From assembly GCA_015488295.1 (NCBI GenBank), contig WFOC01000070.1, forward strand, positions 1 through 45,657: a stretch of 45,657 nt of DNA. The letters are read 5' to 3'. Source of the stretch: Gammaproteobacteria bacterium. GTDB taxonomy: Bacteria; Pseudomonadota; Gammaproteobacteria; SZUA-229. The notes beneath the pieces are model-generated. The model ran no database searches. It saw nothing but the letters and a program-made list of their open reading frames with translations, and had not been told where the DNA came from. Made by a program: the position numbers and the translations under genes. Shown in pieces: positions 9,001-16,410 of the stretch; position 1 is the stretch's first letter; each line of letters starts with the position of its first letter.

Positions 9001-9977
9001 CGCGCCAGCAGCGGTAAGACCTCTGTATTTTTCCACACTGCACTTCTGGCCATTTTTTGTGCTTCTTTTAACAGCGCATCGGTCGTTTCACGAATATCTC
9101 TTTCACCACTCAGAAAAACCAGGATGTCACCATGATCAATTTTCGACAGCTCATTAACCGCATCAATAATGCCCTGCTGTAAACTTTTATTCTCTTCGCT
9201 GTCAGCCACCTGATACGGGCGATAACGTACTTCCACCGGGTAAGTACGGCCGGAAACATTGATCACCGGCGCATCATTAAAATGTTTTGCAAACCTGTCG
9301 GGGTCAATCGTCGCCGAAGTAATAATAATTTTCAGGTCTTTGCGCTTCGGTATAAGCCTTTTCAGATAACCCAGAAGAAAATCAATATTCAAACTGCGCT
9401 CATGCGCTTCATCGATAATAATCGTGTCGTACTGGTTCAAAAAAGCATCATGATGACATTCCGCCAGCAGGATGCCATCGGTCATCAACTTGATGTAACT
9501 TTTTTCATTTGAGCGATCCGAGAAGCGGACTTTAAAACCAACTTCGTTTCCCAGCTCGGTATTCAACTCTTCGGCGATGCGTTGCGAAACAGCTCTGGCT
9601 GCCAGCCGGCGCGGTTGCGTGTGACCGATTTTCCCACGCACACCAAGACCGATATCCAGACAGATTTTTGGCAGCTGCGTGGTTTTTCCCGAACCGGTTT
9701 CACCGCATAAAATCGTTACCTGATTATCACGGATGGTGTTTTTGATCAGCTCGCTTTTCTGCACAATCGGCAGATCATCAGAATACGTAATTTGCGGTAC
9801 ATGCTGCCGGCGCGCTTCCACCAGTGCAACAGAGTGTTCGATTTCCTGCGCTATTTTTTCATACACCTCTTTATCAAATCGCTTCGCTTTTTTGAGGCGA
9901 TGCAAACGCCGGCGAAAACCATGCACATCACTTAACATGCATTTATCCAGTTGCTTATTGAGCGCTTTAATATCCAA
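6090..9977 (-). CDS. hrpA: ATP-dependent RNA helicase HrpA (DEAH box)
   Basis: The protein is 1295 residues, the normal length for bacterial HrpA. The helicase core shows motif I GETGSGKTTQLPK (about residue 91), motif II DEAH in IIIDEAHERS (about 187), motif III SAT (about 220), and motif VI QRKGRCGRV (about 397). Then come the HA2 and OB-fold regions and the long C-terminal extension (DUF3418-like) typical of HrpA. Family work links HrpA to rescue of stalled ribosomes and mRNA processing. It is monocistronic, with no sign of truncation. Confidence 0.97.
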   Translation of the reverse strand: MDIKALNKQLDKCMLSDVHGFRRRLHRLKKAKRFDKEVYEKIAQEIEHSVALVEARRQHVPQITYSDDLPIVQKSELIKNTIRDNQVTILCGETGSGKTTQLPKICLDIGLGVRGKIGHTQPRRLAARAVSQRIAEELNTELGNEVGFKVRFSDRSNEKSYIKLMTDGILLAECHHDAFLNQYDTIIIDEAHERSLNIDFLLGYLKRLIPKRKDLKIIITSATIDPDRFAKHFNDAPVINVSGRTYPVEVRYRPYQVADSEENKSLQQGIIDAVNELSKIDHGDILVFLSGERDIRETTDALLKEAQKMARSAVWKNTEVLPLLARLSSTEQNRIFHPSNKRRIILATNVAETSLTVPGIKYVIDSGVARISRYSWRSKIQRLPVEKISQASANQRKGRCGRVSSGICIRLYDEEDFEQRKAFTEPEIQRTNLAAVILQMENMRLGHIDDFPFVEPPEDRLVNDGYKLLFELGAIDAGNRITKTGKHLAHFPIDPRLARILLQAKNENALREVLIIVSALATQDPRERPLDKQQAADEKHAAFKDKVSDFIFYINLWDAYHAEKKELSGNQLRKWCKKNFISWMRMREWIDTFNQIKRMLSNLKISLNSCAADYDAIHRSLLIGLLANIGYKNEGREFIGARNKKFYIFPGSALFKAPPKWMMSAEIVETSQVYARINARIDPAWIEEKAKHLLKYHYSNPHWEKKRSQVVALEQASLYGLILHADKKVSYGRINPAEAKEVFIRCALIAGDFESRAKFYLHNQKLVEELESLEAKSRRRDIIVDEDILYDFYDRHLPDNICSGASLDKWLRHNPGQAKPLFLSAEDLMRDEATLVSDALFPDTLAMNGSLFPVAYHFDPGNHCDGVTLITPVAAIHAINPQRCEWLIPGLLQEKIVALIKSLPKQLRKNFVPAPNFAEACVQALEPSDTALCTVLARQLKKMTGVQIPYDAWNVQNISAHLRMNFRVIDADGRVIDEDRDLQAIKARLSGVADQPPAVEQAVDKGAAYGQDDVGPGVLDDMPETVELHLHGVMLKAYPALVRDGRQVNLRALENRKVATAETRQALRLFCFNALKEQVKFLRHSIPDIQNLCLKYNDFGSCDALKQEIIDKVVDEVFLYEDISSEKEFHQRIEAGKSQLLDRVEQWCLLLSNILDEYRAIKKLMKRPALSQLDMVADIQQQLGSLFPENFITRTDSEWLREYPRYLTAIKKRIEKSKTNVTRDRQLRIEYARLWDEYIRRQASLEKQHIDSPQLHHYRWMLEEYRVSLFAQELKTKFPVSEKRLRTYWNELSDA

Positions 9978-10060
9978 GAAAATAATTCTTTATGACGCGG
10001 TGAAAATATTATTGATATAAAAAGAAAAGGTGCGAACCGGCCAGCGATTCATACAAAAAA

Positions 10061-10954
10061 CTAACGTGACCCTTGCAACACATCACCAAGCCGGTCTGCG
10101 ATGAAGCCGACCACCGCACGAATGCGTGACATGTGCCGCAGGTCCTGGTGGTAAACCAGCCAGACTTTATGCGCGGGCAGTTTTACCGAGCGGAACAGGC
10201 GAACCAGATCCGCACTGGTCTGCGCCAGCACTTCCGGCTGAACCGAAACACCAACACCCGAAACCGCTGCCCTGAATCTGGTTGCGGTACTGTCGCTGCA
10301 CAGAATTCTTTTTTTCTCGTCAGAATGATCAAGCAACCACTGGTTTTCCGGCAGGATAGACAGGTGCTCGCCGTAAGTGATCACCTTGTGTTTGCGTATA
10401 TCTCTGAGCTGCTTTGGCAAGCCATAATTTTTTTCATAGTCTTTTGCCGCGTACAGTCCCAGCCGCATATCCCCCAGGTATTTCACCACCAGATCAGACT
10501 CTTCCGGACGAAACAATCGCACCGCAACATCGGCCTCACCCTGGGTCAGGTTGGCGGTGGTGGCAGAAACATTAAACACAAGTTTTACTTCGGGATACTG
10601 CTGGTAGAAATCATCCAGCACCGGAATCAGCACTTCCAGCCCCAGACCTTCGGGCAAAGACAGACGCACCGTGCCGCGTGCAGTTGCCTCACCGCCCTGC
10701 ACCGTACGCTGGATCTTGACCACCGTGCCCTGCATACTCTGCGCCTGCTCAAAAACAGCCTGACCTTCTTCCGTCAAACGCAGGCCCTTGACCGAGCGCT
10801 GAAATAATTTTACACCCAGCGCCGACTCCAGCGCATCGATATGCCGCCCCACGGTTGACTGGTTTGAAGACAGCACATTTGCCGCCGCCGACAGACTACC
10901 GGCTTCAGCCGCCGCGATAAAATAACGAAAACCGTCCCAATTCATACTATTCAT
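10061..10954 (-). CDS. LysR-family transcriptional regulator
   Basis: The N-terminal winged helix-turn-helix (MNWDGFRYFIAAAEAGSLSA, then ANVLSSNQSTVGRHIDALE) is characteristic of the LysR family, followed by a substrate-binding domain (about residues 90-295). The start is placed at ATG 10954 (ATG 10945 is equally good; longer forms to 11020 add a non-homologous leader). A perfect 10-bp dyad overlaps both candidate starts and may be an autoregulatory operator. No divergent partner gene is evident: the upstream region holds only a decayed frame. The effector is unknown. Confidence 0.9.
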   Translation of the reverse strand: MNSMNWDGFRYFIAAAEAGSLSAAANVLSSNQSTVGRHIDALESALGVKLFQRSVKGLRLTEEGQAVFEQAQSMQGTVVKIQRTVQGGEATARGTVRLSLPEGLGLEVLIPVLDDFYQQYPEVKLVFNVSATTANLTQGEADVAVRLFRPEESDLVVKYLGDMRLGLYAAKDYEKNYGLPKQLRDIRKHKVITYGEHLSILPENQWLLDHSDEKKRILCSDSTATRFRAAVSGVGVSVQPEVLAQTSADLVRLFRSVKLPAHKVWLVYHQDLRHMSRIRAVVGFIADRLGDVLQGSR

Positions 10955-10967
10955 ATTTGAATAGTAT
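10944..10967. promoter_or_regulatory. Perfect dyad over the LysR gene start
   Basis: ATACTATTCA (10944-10953) and TGAATAGTAT (10958-10967) are exact inverted complements with a 4-base spacer. The dyad covers both possible ATG codons of the LysR gene, so it could be an operator or an mRNA hairpin that hides the translation start. Confidence 0.5.
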
Positions 10968-11108
10968 ATCGTCGTTTTTGACGCTATACGATATTTATTT
11001 GAACTGTTACAGTAAGTCATGCAAAAACAATTATGCTTTCATGAAAAACCGGTAACGGTATAACTTTCAGCAGCAGCCAGCTCACAGAGCTCCCGGGTTG
11101 AAGCAGTT

Positions 11109-11490
11109 TTGCTGATCAAAATCCAGATTTATTTCAGCTGCCTGCCGGGCAAGCGGCTCGCCTTTTACAGCGACACAGAAATGGACGGCGCATGGCGGGT
11201 AGAAAAAGAAACATTCGCAGCCATGCTGGATAACGCGCAAAAATTAACCAACAACATCTACATCCGCTTCAACACGGTAATGACCAAAGCCTGCCCGGTT
11301 TCCGACTATGTCGGGCTACCACCGGGTGACCGACTTCACCATTAAAAACCAGAAACCCTACGTACCGAGCTGGCTGAACATCGATTTCAGAAAGGGAGAA
11401 CGGTCAGGCGAATACGGCTGGCCAAAGAGCCAGACCGGGCAGAGAAACACCAAACAGGTCAGAGGCCAGGCGCGACTCACCCGTTCATAA
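11109..11490 (+). pseudogene. Decayed reading frame of unknown family
   Basis: Two overlapping frames read as one protein with a one-base shift near 11308-11340. The first (from about 11109) gives KRLAFYSDTEMDGAWRVEKE and continues to ACPVSDYVG. The second continues GYHRVTDFTIKNQKPYVPSW to about 11490. Composition is protein-like in both halves, there is no clear start site, and no family is recognised. It fills the 550-base gap between the LysR and DsrE-like genes. A remnant is the most economical reading; chance frames are possible. Confidence 0.3.
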
Positions 11491-11501
11491 AACAGCTACG
11501 A

Positions 11502-11930
11502 TCAAGGCCGCCAGTATTTATAACCCTGCATCTGAAGCCGGATCATCTCGGGTGCACCGGCTGGCACAAACTCGACTTCCAGCGGAAAATCTTCCTCCTT
11601 CAAACCCCAGGCACGCATGCTGATGCGGCAGGCCTTGAAGGTGACACCGCGATTGGCCAGTTTGGTCAACAACTGTGATGTTGCTTCATTATTTTCCAGC
11701 AGGGCATGAATGCCATCTTCGTAGGCGACGACTTCTATCTTCAGGTTTTTCTCACCCAGGTCATTCAATACTTTATCAATCTGCATAAAAGCGCGACGAT
11801 GGCCGTAATTATCGCCACTGCGAGTCAGCTGCATAACAAAAGGGACGGGGTCTGCCGTTTCCGCATGCACCGGCATAAGCAGCATGCAGAGCAACAGCAG
11901 CACAAAATTAGATATAATTTTTTTCTTCAT
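11502..11930 (-). CDS. Secreted DsrE-family protein
   Basis: A 142-residue protein with a clear signal peptide (MKKKIISNFVLLLLCMLLMP..HA, about 24 residues). The mature part has the DsrE/F alpha-beta pattern: a first strand, RAFMQIDKVLNDLG helix, KIEVVAYEDGIHALL, then a GVTFKACRISM strand with a Cys at the position where DsrE-type proteins often place their sulfur-binding residue. The C-terminus is EMIRLQMQGYKYWRP. Periplasmic DsrE-like proteins are common in sulfur-metabolising proteobacteria, but most are uncharacterised. It stands alone here. Confidence 0.8.
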   Translation of the reverse strand: MKKKIISNFVLLLLCMLLMPVHAETADPVPFVMQLTRSGDNYGHRRAFMQIDKVLNDLGEKNLKIEVVAYEDGIHALLENNEATSQLLTKLANRGVTFKACRISMRAWGLKEEDFPLEVEFVPAGAPEMIRLQMQGYKYWRP

Positions 11931-12166
11931 AGTTTTTTACCGAACCGGTTTTTATTTATTGAAAACATTAACGACTAAAGATTTTACCGCCAGCCACCTT
12001 TCTACAGGCTGTTCTACCAAAGCAGCACCATTTGTTTTTAACACACGCAAGATAAAGCGATGCGAAACAGCCGCTGCTATCACACAATCATCAATACCTT
12101 TGTATTTAATCCATTCACCCTGTCCCTCCAATGTCACTCCGTAGCTAAAACCCGGAGCACAAAATA

Positions 12167-12514
12167 TTAGCCGCTCTTACCGCCACTGTAGGCGCGTTCG
12201 ACTTTCGCAACACGCAAGCTATAACTTTGATACCATTTTTCCCTGCCCAGCTTTTGCGCCCATTGATGCTCGGCATTATTTTTCCACGCCAGAATCGATT
12301 CCTCATCTTTCCAGTACGAAATCGTCATGCCATATAACGCCCCCTCTCTCGCCGTTTCAACACCAAGAAACCCCGGTTGTTGTGCTGCAAGCTCATTCAT
12401 TTCAACTGCCATGTCGTTGTAACCCTCTACCTCTCCACGCAGAATTGACGTGAATATCACCGCGTAATAGGGCGGCTCAGGTGTCTTCACAATGCTTTTT
12501 TTTGTTTTAGTCAT
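12167..12514 (-). CDS. Antibiotic biosynthesis monooxygenase (ABM)-fold protein
   Basis: The pattern PPYYAVIFTSIL, then YNDMAVEMNELAAQQPGFLG and a Y-W-KDEESILAWKNNAEH segment, is that of the ferredoxin-like ABM domain. Members range from quinone-forming monooxygenases to haem-degrading IsdG, and many are of unknown role. The start at ATG 12514 is chosen over 12535 because GAGG lies 9 bases upstream of it. The C-terminus is basic. Cytoplasmic, single gene; the substrate cannot be assigned. Confidence 0.8.
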   Translation of the reverse strand: MTKTKKSIVKTPEPPYYAVIFTSILRGEVEGYNDMAVEMNELAAQQPGFLGVETAREGALYGMTISYWKDEESILAWKNNAEHQWAQKLGREKWYQSYSLRVAKVERAYSGGKSG

Positions 12515-12610
12515 ATAACTCAACCTCGATGGCATAAATTTACATAGCTTTTACATCTGTATTTTTTCTGGTTAATTATAACTGCCTCAAACTCTCATCT
12601 TCCTTCTTTT

Positions 12611-12964
12611 TTATTTTTTCTTTTTTTTCACCCCGGCACGCAATGCCGCACCGTAGGCTTTATTCGCCCAGAGATTCATCTCCTCTACATCTTCCAACGC
12701 TTCTTCAGGTGACTGATAATACGACATTCTGAAGACCTTACCGTTCTTGATATAACTGAAAGCCGCAAGCCCTTTCTTCTCAAACTCCGGGATAGTTTCC
12801 TTATCTACTTTCAGGTAGAGAGTACCATCCGCCACCAGTGCAAACATCAACTTATCAAGAAAAATTCCATGCCCGCCAAACATTCCCTTCGCACTAACCG
12901 GCCCGACCGACTGCATAAGATCGACCACATAAGAGACGAATTCTTTTTCAGTATTTAAAGACAT
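12611..12964 (-). CDS. TfoX N-terminal domain protein
   Basis: The product, starting MSLNTEKEFVSYVVDLMQSV, contains a complete TfoX-N domain (about residues 10-95), with the signature KGMFGGHGIFLDKLMFALV and the VFRMSYYQSPEE region. It lacks the C-terminal TfoX domain of the competence regulator, so it is a stand-alone TfoX-N protein of unknown role. The tail is a lysine run. ATG 12964 gives the family N-terminus; an upstream ATG at 13006 adds unrelated residues. The 283 bases upstream contain only a short hydrophobic frame I could not support. Confidence 0.8.
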   Translation of the reverse strand: MSLNTEKEFVSYVVDLMQSVGPVSAKGMFGGHGIFLDKLMFALVADGTLYLKVDKETIPEFEKKGLAAFSYIKNGKVFRMSYYQSPEEALEDVEEMNLWANKAYGAALRAGVKKKKK

Positions 12965-13247
12965 TATGAAATACCAATAAGGCAACTTTAATACAGCTGC
13001 TGCCACAATGATAAACGCAAGAGCCTCTCAGAAAATGCCTGCCCCAAATATAATATTTCAGCTTCTGAAAAAGCAATGAATGGAACCAGAAAGACCAGAA
13101 TCACGCTACTAAAAAAAGCACCAGGCTTACACCTATAGCCCACACAAGAACCATCTCACGAAACACGCCTTTTAAAATTACTGCAGCAACAATCACGAGC
13201 CATATAGCTGTTGCCTTAAATTTCTGACAGGGCTAATTATTACATTT

Positions 13248-14048
13248 TCATTCTTCAGACTGAGACATTAATCTAATTTCATTTTCAGTGATTTCATCTC
13301 GACCAACTAACATATAATGGCGCTCATCAACTACCGAAAGATGGAATATGTCATTACTTTCTTCAACGGCCAATTCTAAAATTGCAACATCATTTTCTGA
13401 TAAAAATTGTAATGCGATTGGCTTACAGATTGCATAAGGAAACCTTGCTCTACAAAATTCAATATCCTGCATAACCTGCACAATCCCAAACCTGTCTCCT
13501 GGCGACTTTGCCTGACAAGGAATAACAAAATGAGCCCCTCTTTTATTTATACCAAGATAGACCTCGTCAATTTCTATTTGCCCAACATCCTGAATAGTCG
13601 TTCTAAGGTGATTTTGAATTGAATAACATGTCAAACCTGTGAACAGATCAATGAAACGGTTATATCTAACCTTAGTAAGAAGTGCTTGCTCATCAGTACC
13701 CGCTGCGTATCTTTTCACAATTTCAGGTGTCGCATCTGGAACCTTTATTCTTTGCCTGTTGCCCGTTGGTTTAATTTTTCCCGGGGAAGCAAGCCTGAAC
13801 TCATAAGAACCAATTCCCGTACCAATTATTATCCACTCTGAATTGCTTTGGCATTTTTCTTTTATACTATCTGGCAACTCCTTACGAAATCGATATGAAT
13901 AAGGAACATCACCTAAGTTTTTAATCCTTGCAATATTGAGGTCATCACATGCTTGAGCCAACTCATCTCGGCTAAAAGAAACCTTAAATGCACCATCAAT
14001 ATAATTTTTCAGAAAAACTTTTTCTATAACTTTATCGTACTTACTCAT
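13248..14048 (-). CDS. Putative type II restriction endonuclease (PD-(D/E)XK-like)
   Basis: The 266-residue protein follows the methyltransferase gene with a 4-base ATGA overlap, so the two are translationally coupled. No family is recognised by overall sequence. Near residues 157-181 it has QIEIDEVYLG, a short loop and HFVIPCQAK, which fits a PD-(D/E)XK nuclease core with D161 and a Q-x-K (Q179, K181) in place of (D/E)xK. The N-terminal half would carry target recognition. The AT content is higher than in neighbouring core genes, in keeping with transfer. Position and motif support an endonuclease; the recognition site is unknown. Confidence 0.65.
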   Translation of the reverse strand: MSKYDKVIEKVFLKNYIDGAFKVSFSRDELAQACDDLNIARIKNLGDVPYSYRFRKELPDSIKEKCQSNSEWIIIGTGIGSYEFRLASPGKIKPTGNRQRIKVPDATPEIVKRYAAGTDEQALLTKVRYNRFIDLFTGLTCYSIQNHLRTTIQDVGQIEIDEVYLGINKRGAHFVIPCQAKSPGDRFGIVQVMQDIEFCRARFPYAICKPIALQFLSENDVAILELAVEESNDIFHLSVVDERHYMLVGRDEITENEIRLMSQSEE

Positions 14049-15334
14049 GCCGCATCCCTATTAAGTCTTTTTCTCTTTGGTATTACATCATCAGGAATAT
14101 TCCAATATTTTGATGCTTTTCCCATATTATATTTTAATACTCCCTCATCCTGCTGGCTTAACACATAAGTTTCAAAACCACTGGGATTCAACTCCATTGC
14201 TTTTATAATTTGACTGCCTAATGACTTGGAAAGCAATGGTATTACAGCATTCCCAATTTCTCTAAATCCATGCCAAATAGTATTATGAAAACGAAACCAG
14301 TCAGGAAAGGTATGTAACCTAGCGGCTTCTCTAACAGTGATACACCTTGGAACAGCGTAATGTATTGGTCTGGGCGCAGTATATGCTCCTTTATCACTTG
14401 CCGTTCCAGCTCTTAATGTATTACATTGCCCGCCAGCTGCCAATTTAAAAAACCTGCTTGTTTTTTCAATAGCCCCTGGCTTAGTCGCCTGAAACCTGTC
14501 TATAGATTTTTCAGTATGCCTGGATCCTATATGTCCATAAACTAAATTTGAAACCTGCCTGGCATGACAAAGGTCAAACTCACCACTGGGTTCAAGTCTG
14601 AAACTGCTTCTGAACCCTGAATAATCCAGCTGCAGTGAATCTATGCCATGGTCATTTTCAATATATGCATTATGACTCACAAGATCACCTATAGCGTCTT
14701 CACAAGTTGTTAGCGGCATTATTCCAGAATCAAATAATGATAACTCATTTTTATTTATCTCCGAATGTGTTTTCACGGGATAAACAGCTTTGTTAACATC
14801 CAGCCTTGAGCCAATAATAATAAGTCTTTTTCTCTTTTGCGGAGCACCATAAAGTGATGAATCAAGAATGGAGACAGGACTTTCAACTAAATATCCGATG
14901 CTTTCAAATTCCAGAATCAGCTCTTCTAAAAACCTTCTATGCCGCCCTGAAGAGATACCCGGTACATTTTCAAATATAAAATATTTTGGCTTCACTTCTT
15001 TTATAATACGAACATACTCAAACACTAATGAGTTTCTTGGGTCATCAAGCTGCCTTTTTCCTATGTGTGAAAAACCTTGACATGGTGGGCCACCCGCTAT
15101 CAAATCAACTTCACGAGAGAATCCTTTTTCTTCAAGAGACTGAAGAAGCTCTTCTGAAGTAAGTTTTGATATATCTTTACAAATACTGGAGCCATAAGGA
15201 AAGTTGAAATGGTGAACCAGCGTATGAATAGCATCAAACTCAACAGATGCCGCAACATCAAAACCAGCGGCTTCAAGCCCTAGGGACATGCCCCCACACC
15301 CAGAGAAAAGGTCAATAGCTATAGGTCGATTCAT
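14045..15334 (-). CDS. DNA (cytosine-5-)-methyltransferase
   Basis: All main C5-methyltransferase motifs are present: motif I DLFSGCGGMSLGLEAAGF (about residues 8-25, AdoMet binding), motif IV GGPPCQGFS with catalytic C85, motif VI FENVPG (E122), motif VIII QKRKR (166-170), a target-recognition region (about 200-310), motif IX REAARLHTFPDWF and motif X GNAVIP. The 429 residues are normal. It is the first gene of a two-gene restriction-modification unit; its upstream gap (15335-15571) should hold the promoter. The sequence is AT-rich beside its neighbours, suggesting horizontal transfer. Confidence 0.95.
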   Translation of the reverse strand: MNRPIAIDLFSGCGGMSLGLEAAGFDVAASVEFDAIHTLVHHFNFPYGSSICKDISKLTSEELLQSLEEKGFSREVDLIAGGPPCQGFSHIGKRQLDDPRNSLVFEYVRIIKEVKPKYFIFENVPGISSGRHRRFLEELILEFESIGYLVESPVSILDSSLYGAPQKRKRLIIIGSRLDVNKAVYPVKTHSEINKNELSLFDSGIMPLTTCEDAIGDLVSHNAYIENDHGIDSLQLDYSGFRSSFRLEPSGEFDLCHARQVSNLVYGHIGSRHTEKSIDRFQATKPGAIEKTSRFFKLAAGGQCNTLRAGTASDKGAYTAPRPIHYAVPRCITVREAARLHTFPDWFRFHNTIWHGFREIGNAVIPLLSKSLGSQIIKAMELNPSGFETYVLSQQDEGVLKYNMGKASKYWNIPDDVIPKRKRLNRDAA

Positions 15335-15571
15335 CGTTCATCCAATATTTTATTCATTGTGCTAATTCTACCTGAAACCATGTGATTGATCTTAAGCCAC
15401 GTAAAAACCAGCAACATAACAAGAACCTCAAATCATAAACGACATGATACATTTTTAAAATCTGGCACAGTTCTTTTATCAGAAATTCAATATCGGCATT
15501 TTTCTTTTCACATTTATAAACTGAATAACAAAGCACCAAAGCCCTACCTTCGTTTTACACGTCTACCCTGC

Positions 15572-16393
15572 TTAAAGCAACTGACAGCCCGGGCAGTAAA
15601 AACATGGCTGCCCTGCCAAAGATTTTTTTTCGATACGTGTGCCGCAGCGATAACAGGGCAACGCCTCTCGCCGAAAAACATAAAACCGGGCCTCTTCAAA
15701 GGTCGCGCCCTGTTTCATCCGCTTTTTTGCATCGCTCAGATTATTGGTAATACCCGCTGTTTGATATGATTGCCGCGACAGATGCAATATGCTTTTCGCC
15801 AGCAACTTCCGTTTTTCCTCATCCAGATTCCTGCTGCGAACAGTCGCACTGAGACCGGCATAAAAAAGAATTTCACAACGAAGATAATTGCCGAGACCGG
15901 CAACAAACGACTGGTCGGTAAGGATGCTGCCCAGCTGCCGATTGCTGAATTTTTTTGAACACAGACGCTCGATGATGTGTTCAACCGTGGTCTCACTGCT
16001 CAACACATCCGGGCCAAGCTTGCTCAAAAACGGATGCGATGACAACGCTGCAGCATCCAGCACAGCAATTTCCGAGGCGCTGTACAGCAGTGCAGATTTC
16101 CCCTGGCAATCTATCGCCAGGCGCAACTGGCGTTTGGTTTGAGGATAATCATCGCTGTCGCAAAAAATCCAGCGGCCGTATAACTGGTTGTGGCTGTAGA
16201 TGGTCAGGCCGTTATCGAGCCGGGTCAGCATTGCTTTACCGCGTGTTTCTATTTTTTCAATGTAACAGCCTTTCAGGCAGGACTGCCATTTTTTTAATGG
16301 CGGCAAACCAAAAAAGATTCTGTCGATGACACGACCGCCCACCTGTGCCTGCAGCGCATCGGCGACACGCCTGATCTCCGGCCCTTCAGGCAC
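15572..16393 (-). CDS. nei: Endonuclease VIII, DNA glycosylase/AP lyase
   Basis: Nei removes oxidised pyrimidines and cuts the abasic site. The protein begins MPEGPEIRRVADAL: the Pro after Met is the catalytic nucleophile, and E3 is conserved. The helix-two-turn-helix region (DQSFVAGLGNYLRCEILF) lies near residues 160-180. A C-terminal zinc finger is formed by CYRCG and CFYCPGC. Length (273) is typical; the MPEGPEI start favours Nei over Fpg (MPELPE). It sits beside the restriction-modification unit but belongs to the core genome. Confidence 0.92.
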   Translation of the reverse strand: MPEGPEIRRVADALQAQVGGRVIDRIFFGLPPLKKWQSCLKGCYIEKIETRGKAMLTRLDNGLTIYSHNQLYGRWIFCDSDDYPQTKRQLRLAIDCQGKSALLYSASEIAVLDAAALSSHPFLSKLGPDVLSSETTVEHIIERLCSKKFSNRQLGSILTDQSFVAGLGNYLRCEILFYAGLSATVRSRNLDEEKRKLLAKSILHLSRQSYQTAGITNNLSDAKKRMKQGATFEEARFYVFRREALPCYRCGTRIEKKSLAGQPCFYCPGCQLL

Positions 16394-16410
16394 GATACTT
16401 CATCACAAAC

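Noticed and set aside
11952-12137. A 61-residue minus-strand frame (and an opposing plus-strand frame) between the DsrE-like and ABM genes
   Set aside because: Both strands read open, the start would be GTG with a weak site, and I recognise no family. It may be a short repeated or structural sequence, but I cannot support a gene.
13060-13247. Hydrophobic minus-strand frame downstream of the restriction endonuclease gene
   Set aside because: About 40 codons of membrane-like sequence without a start codon and with an early stop; possibly a remnant, but too little to name.
15386-15769. 127-residue plus-strand frame over the methyltransferase-nei gap
   Set aside because: Half of it is the antisense of nei; no signature and no ribosome-binding site.
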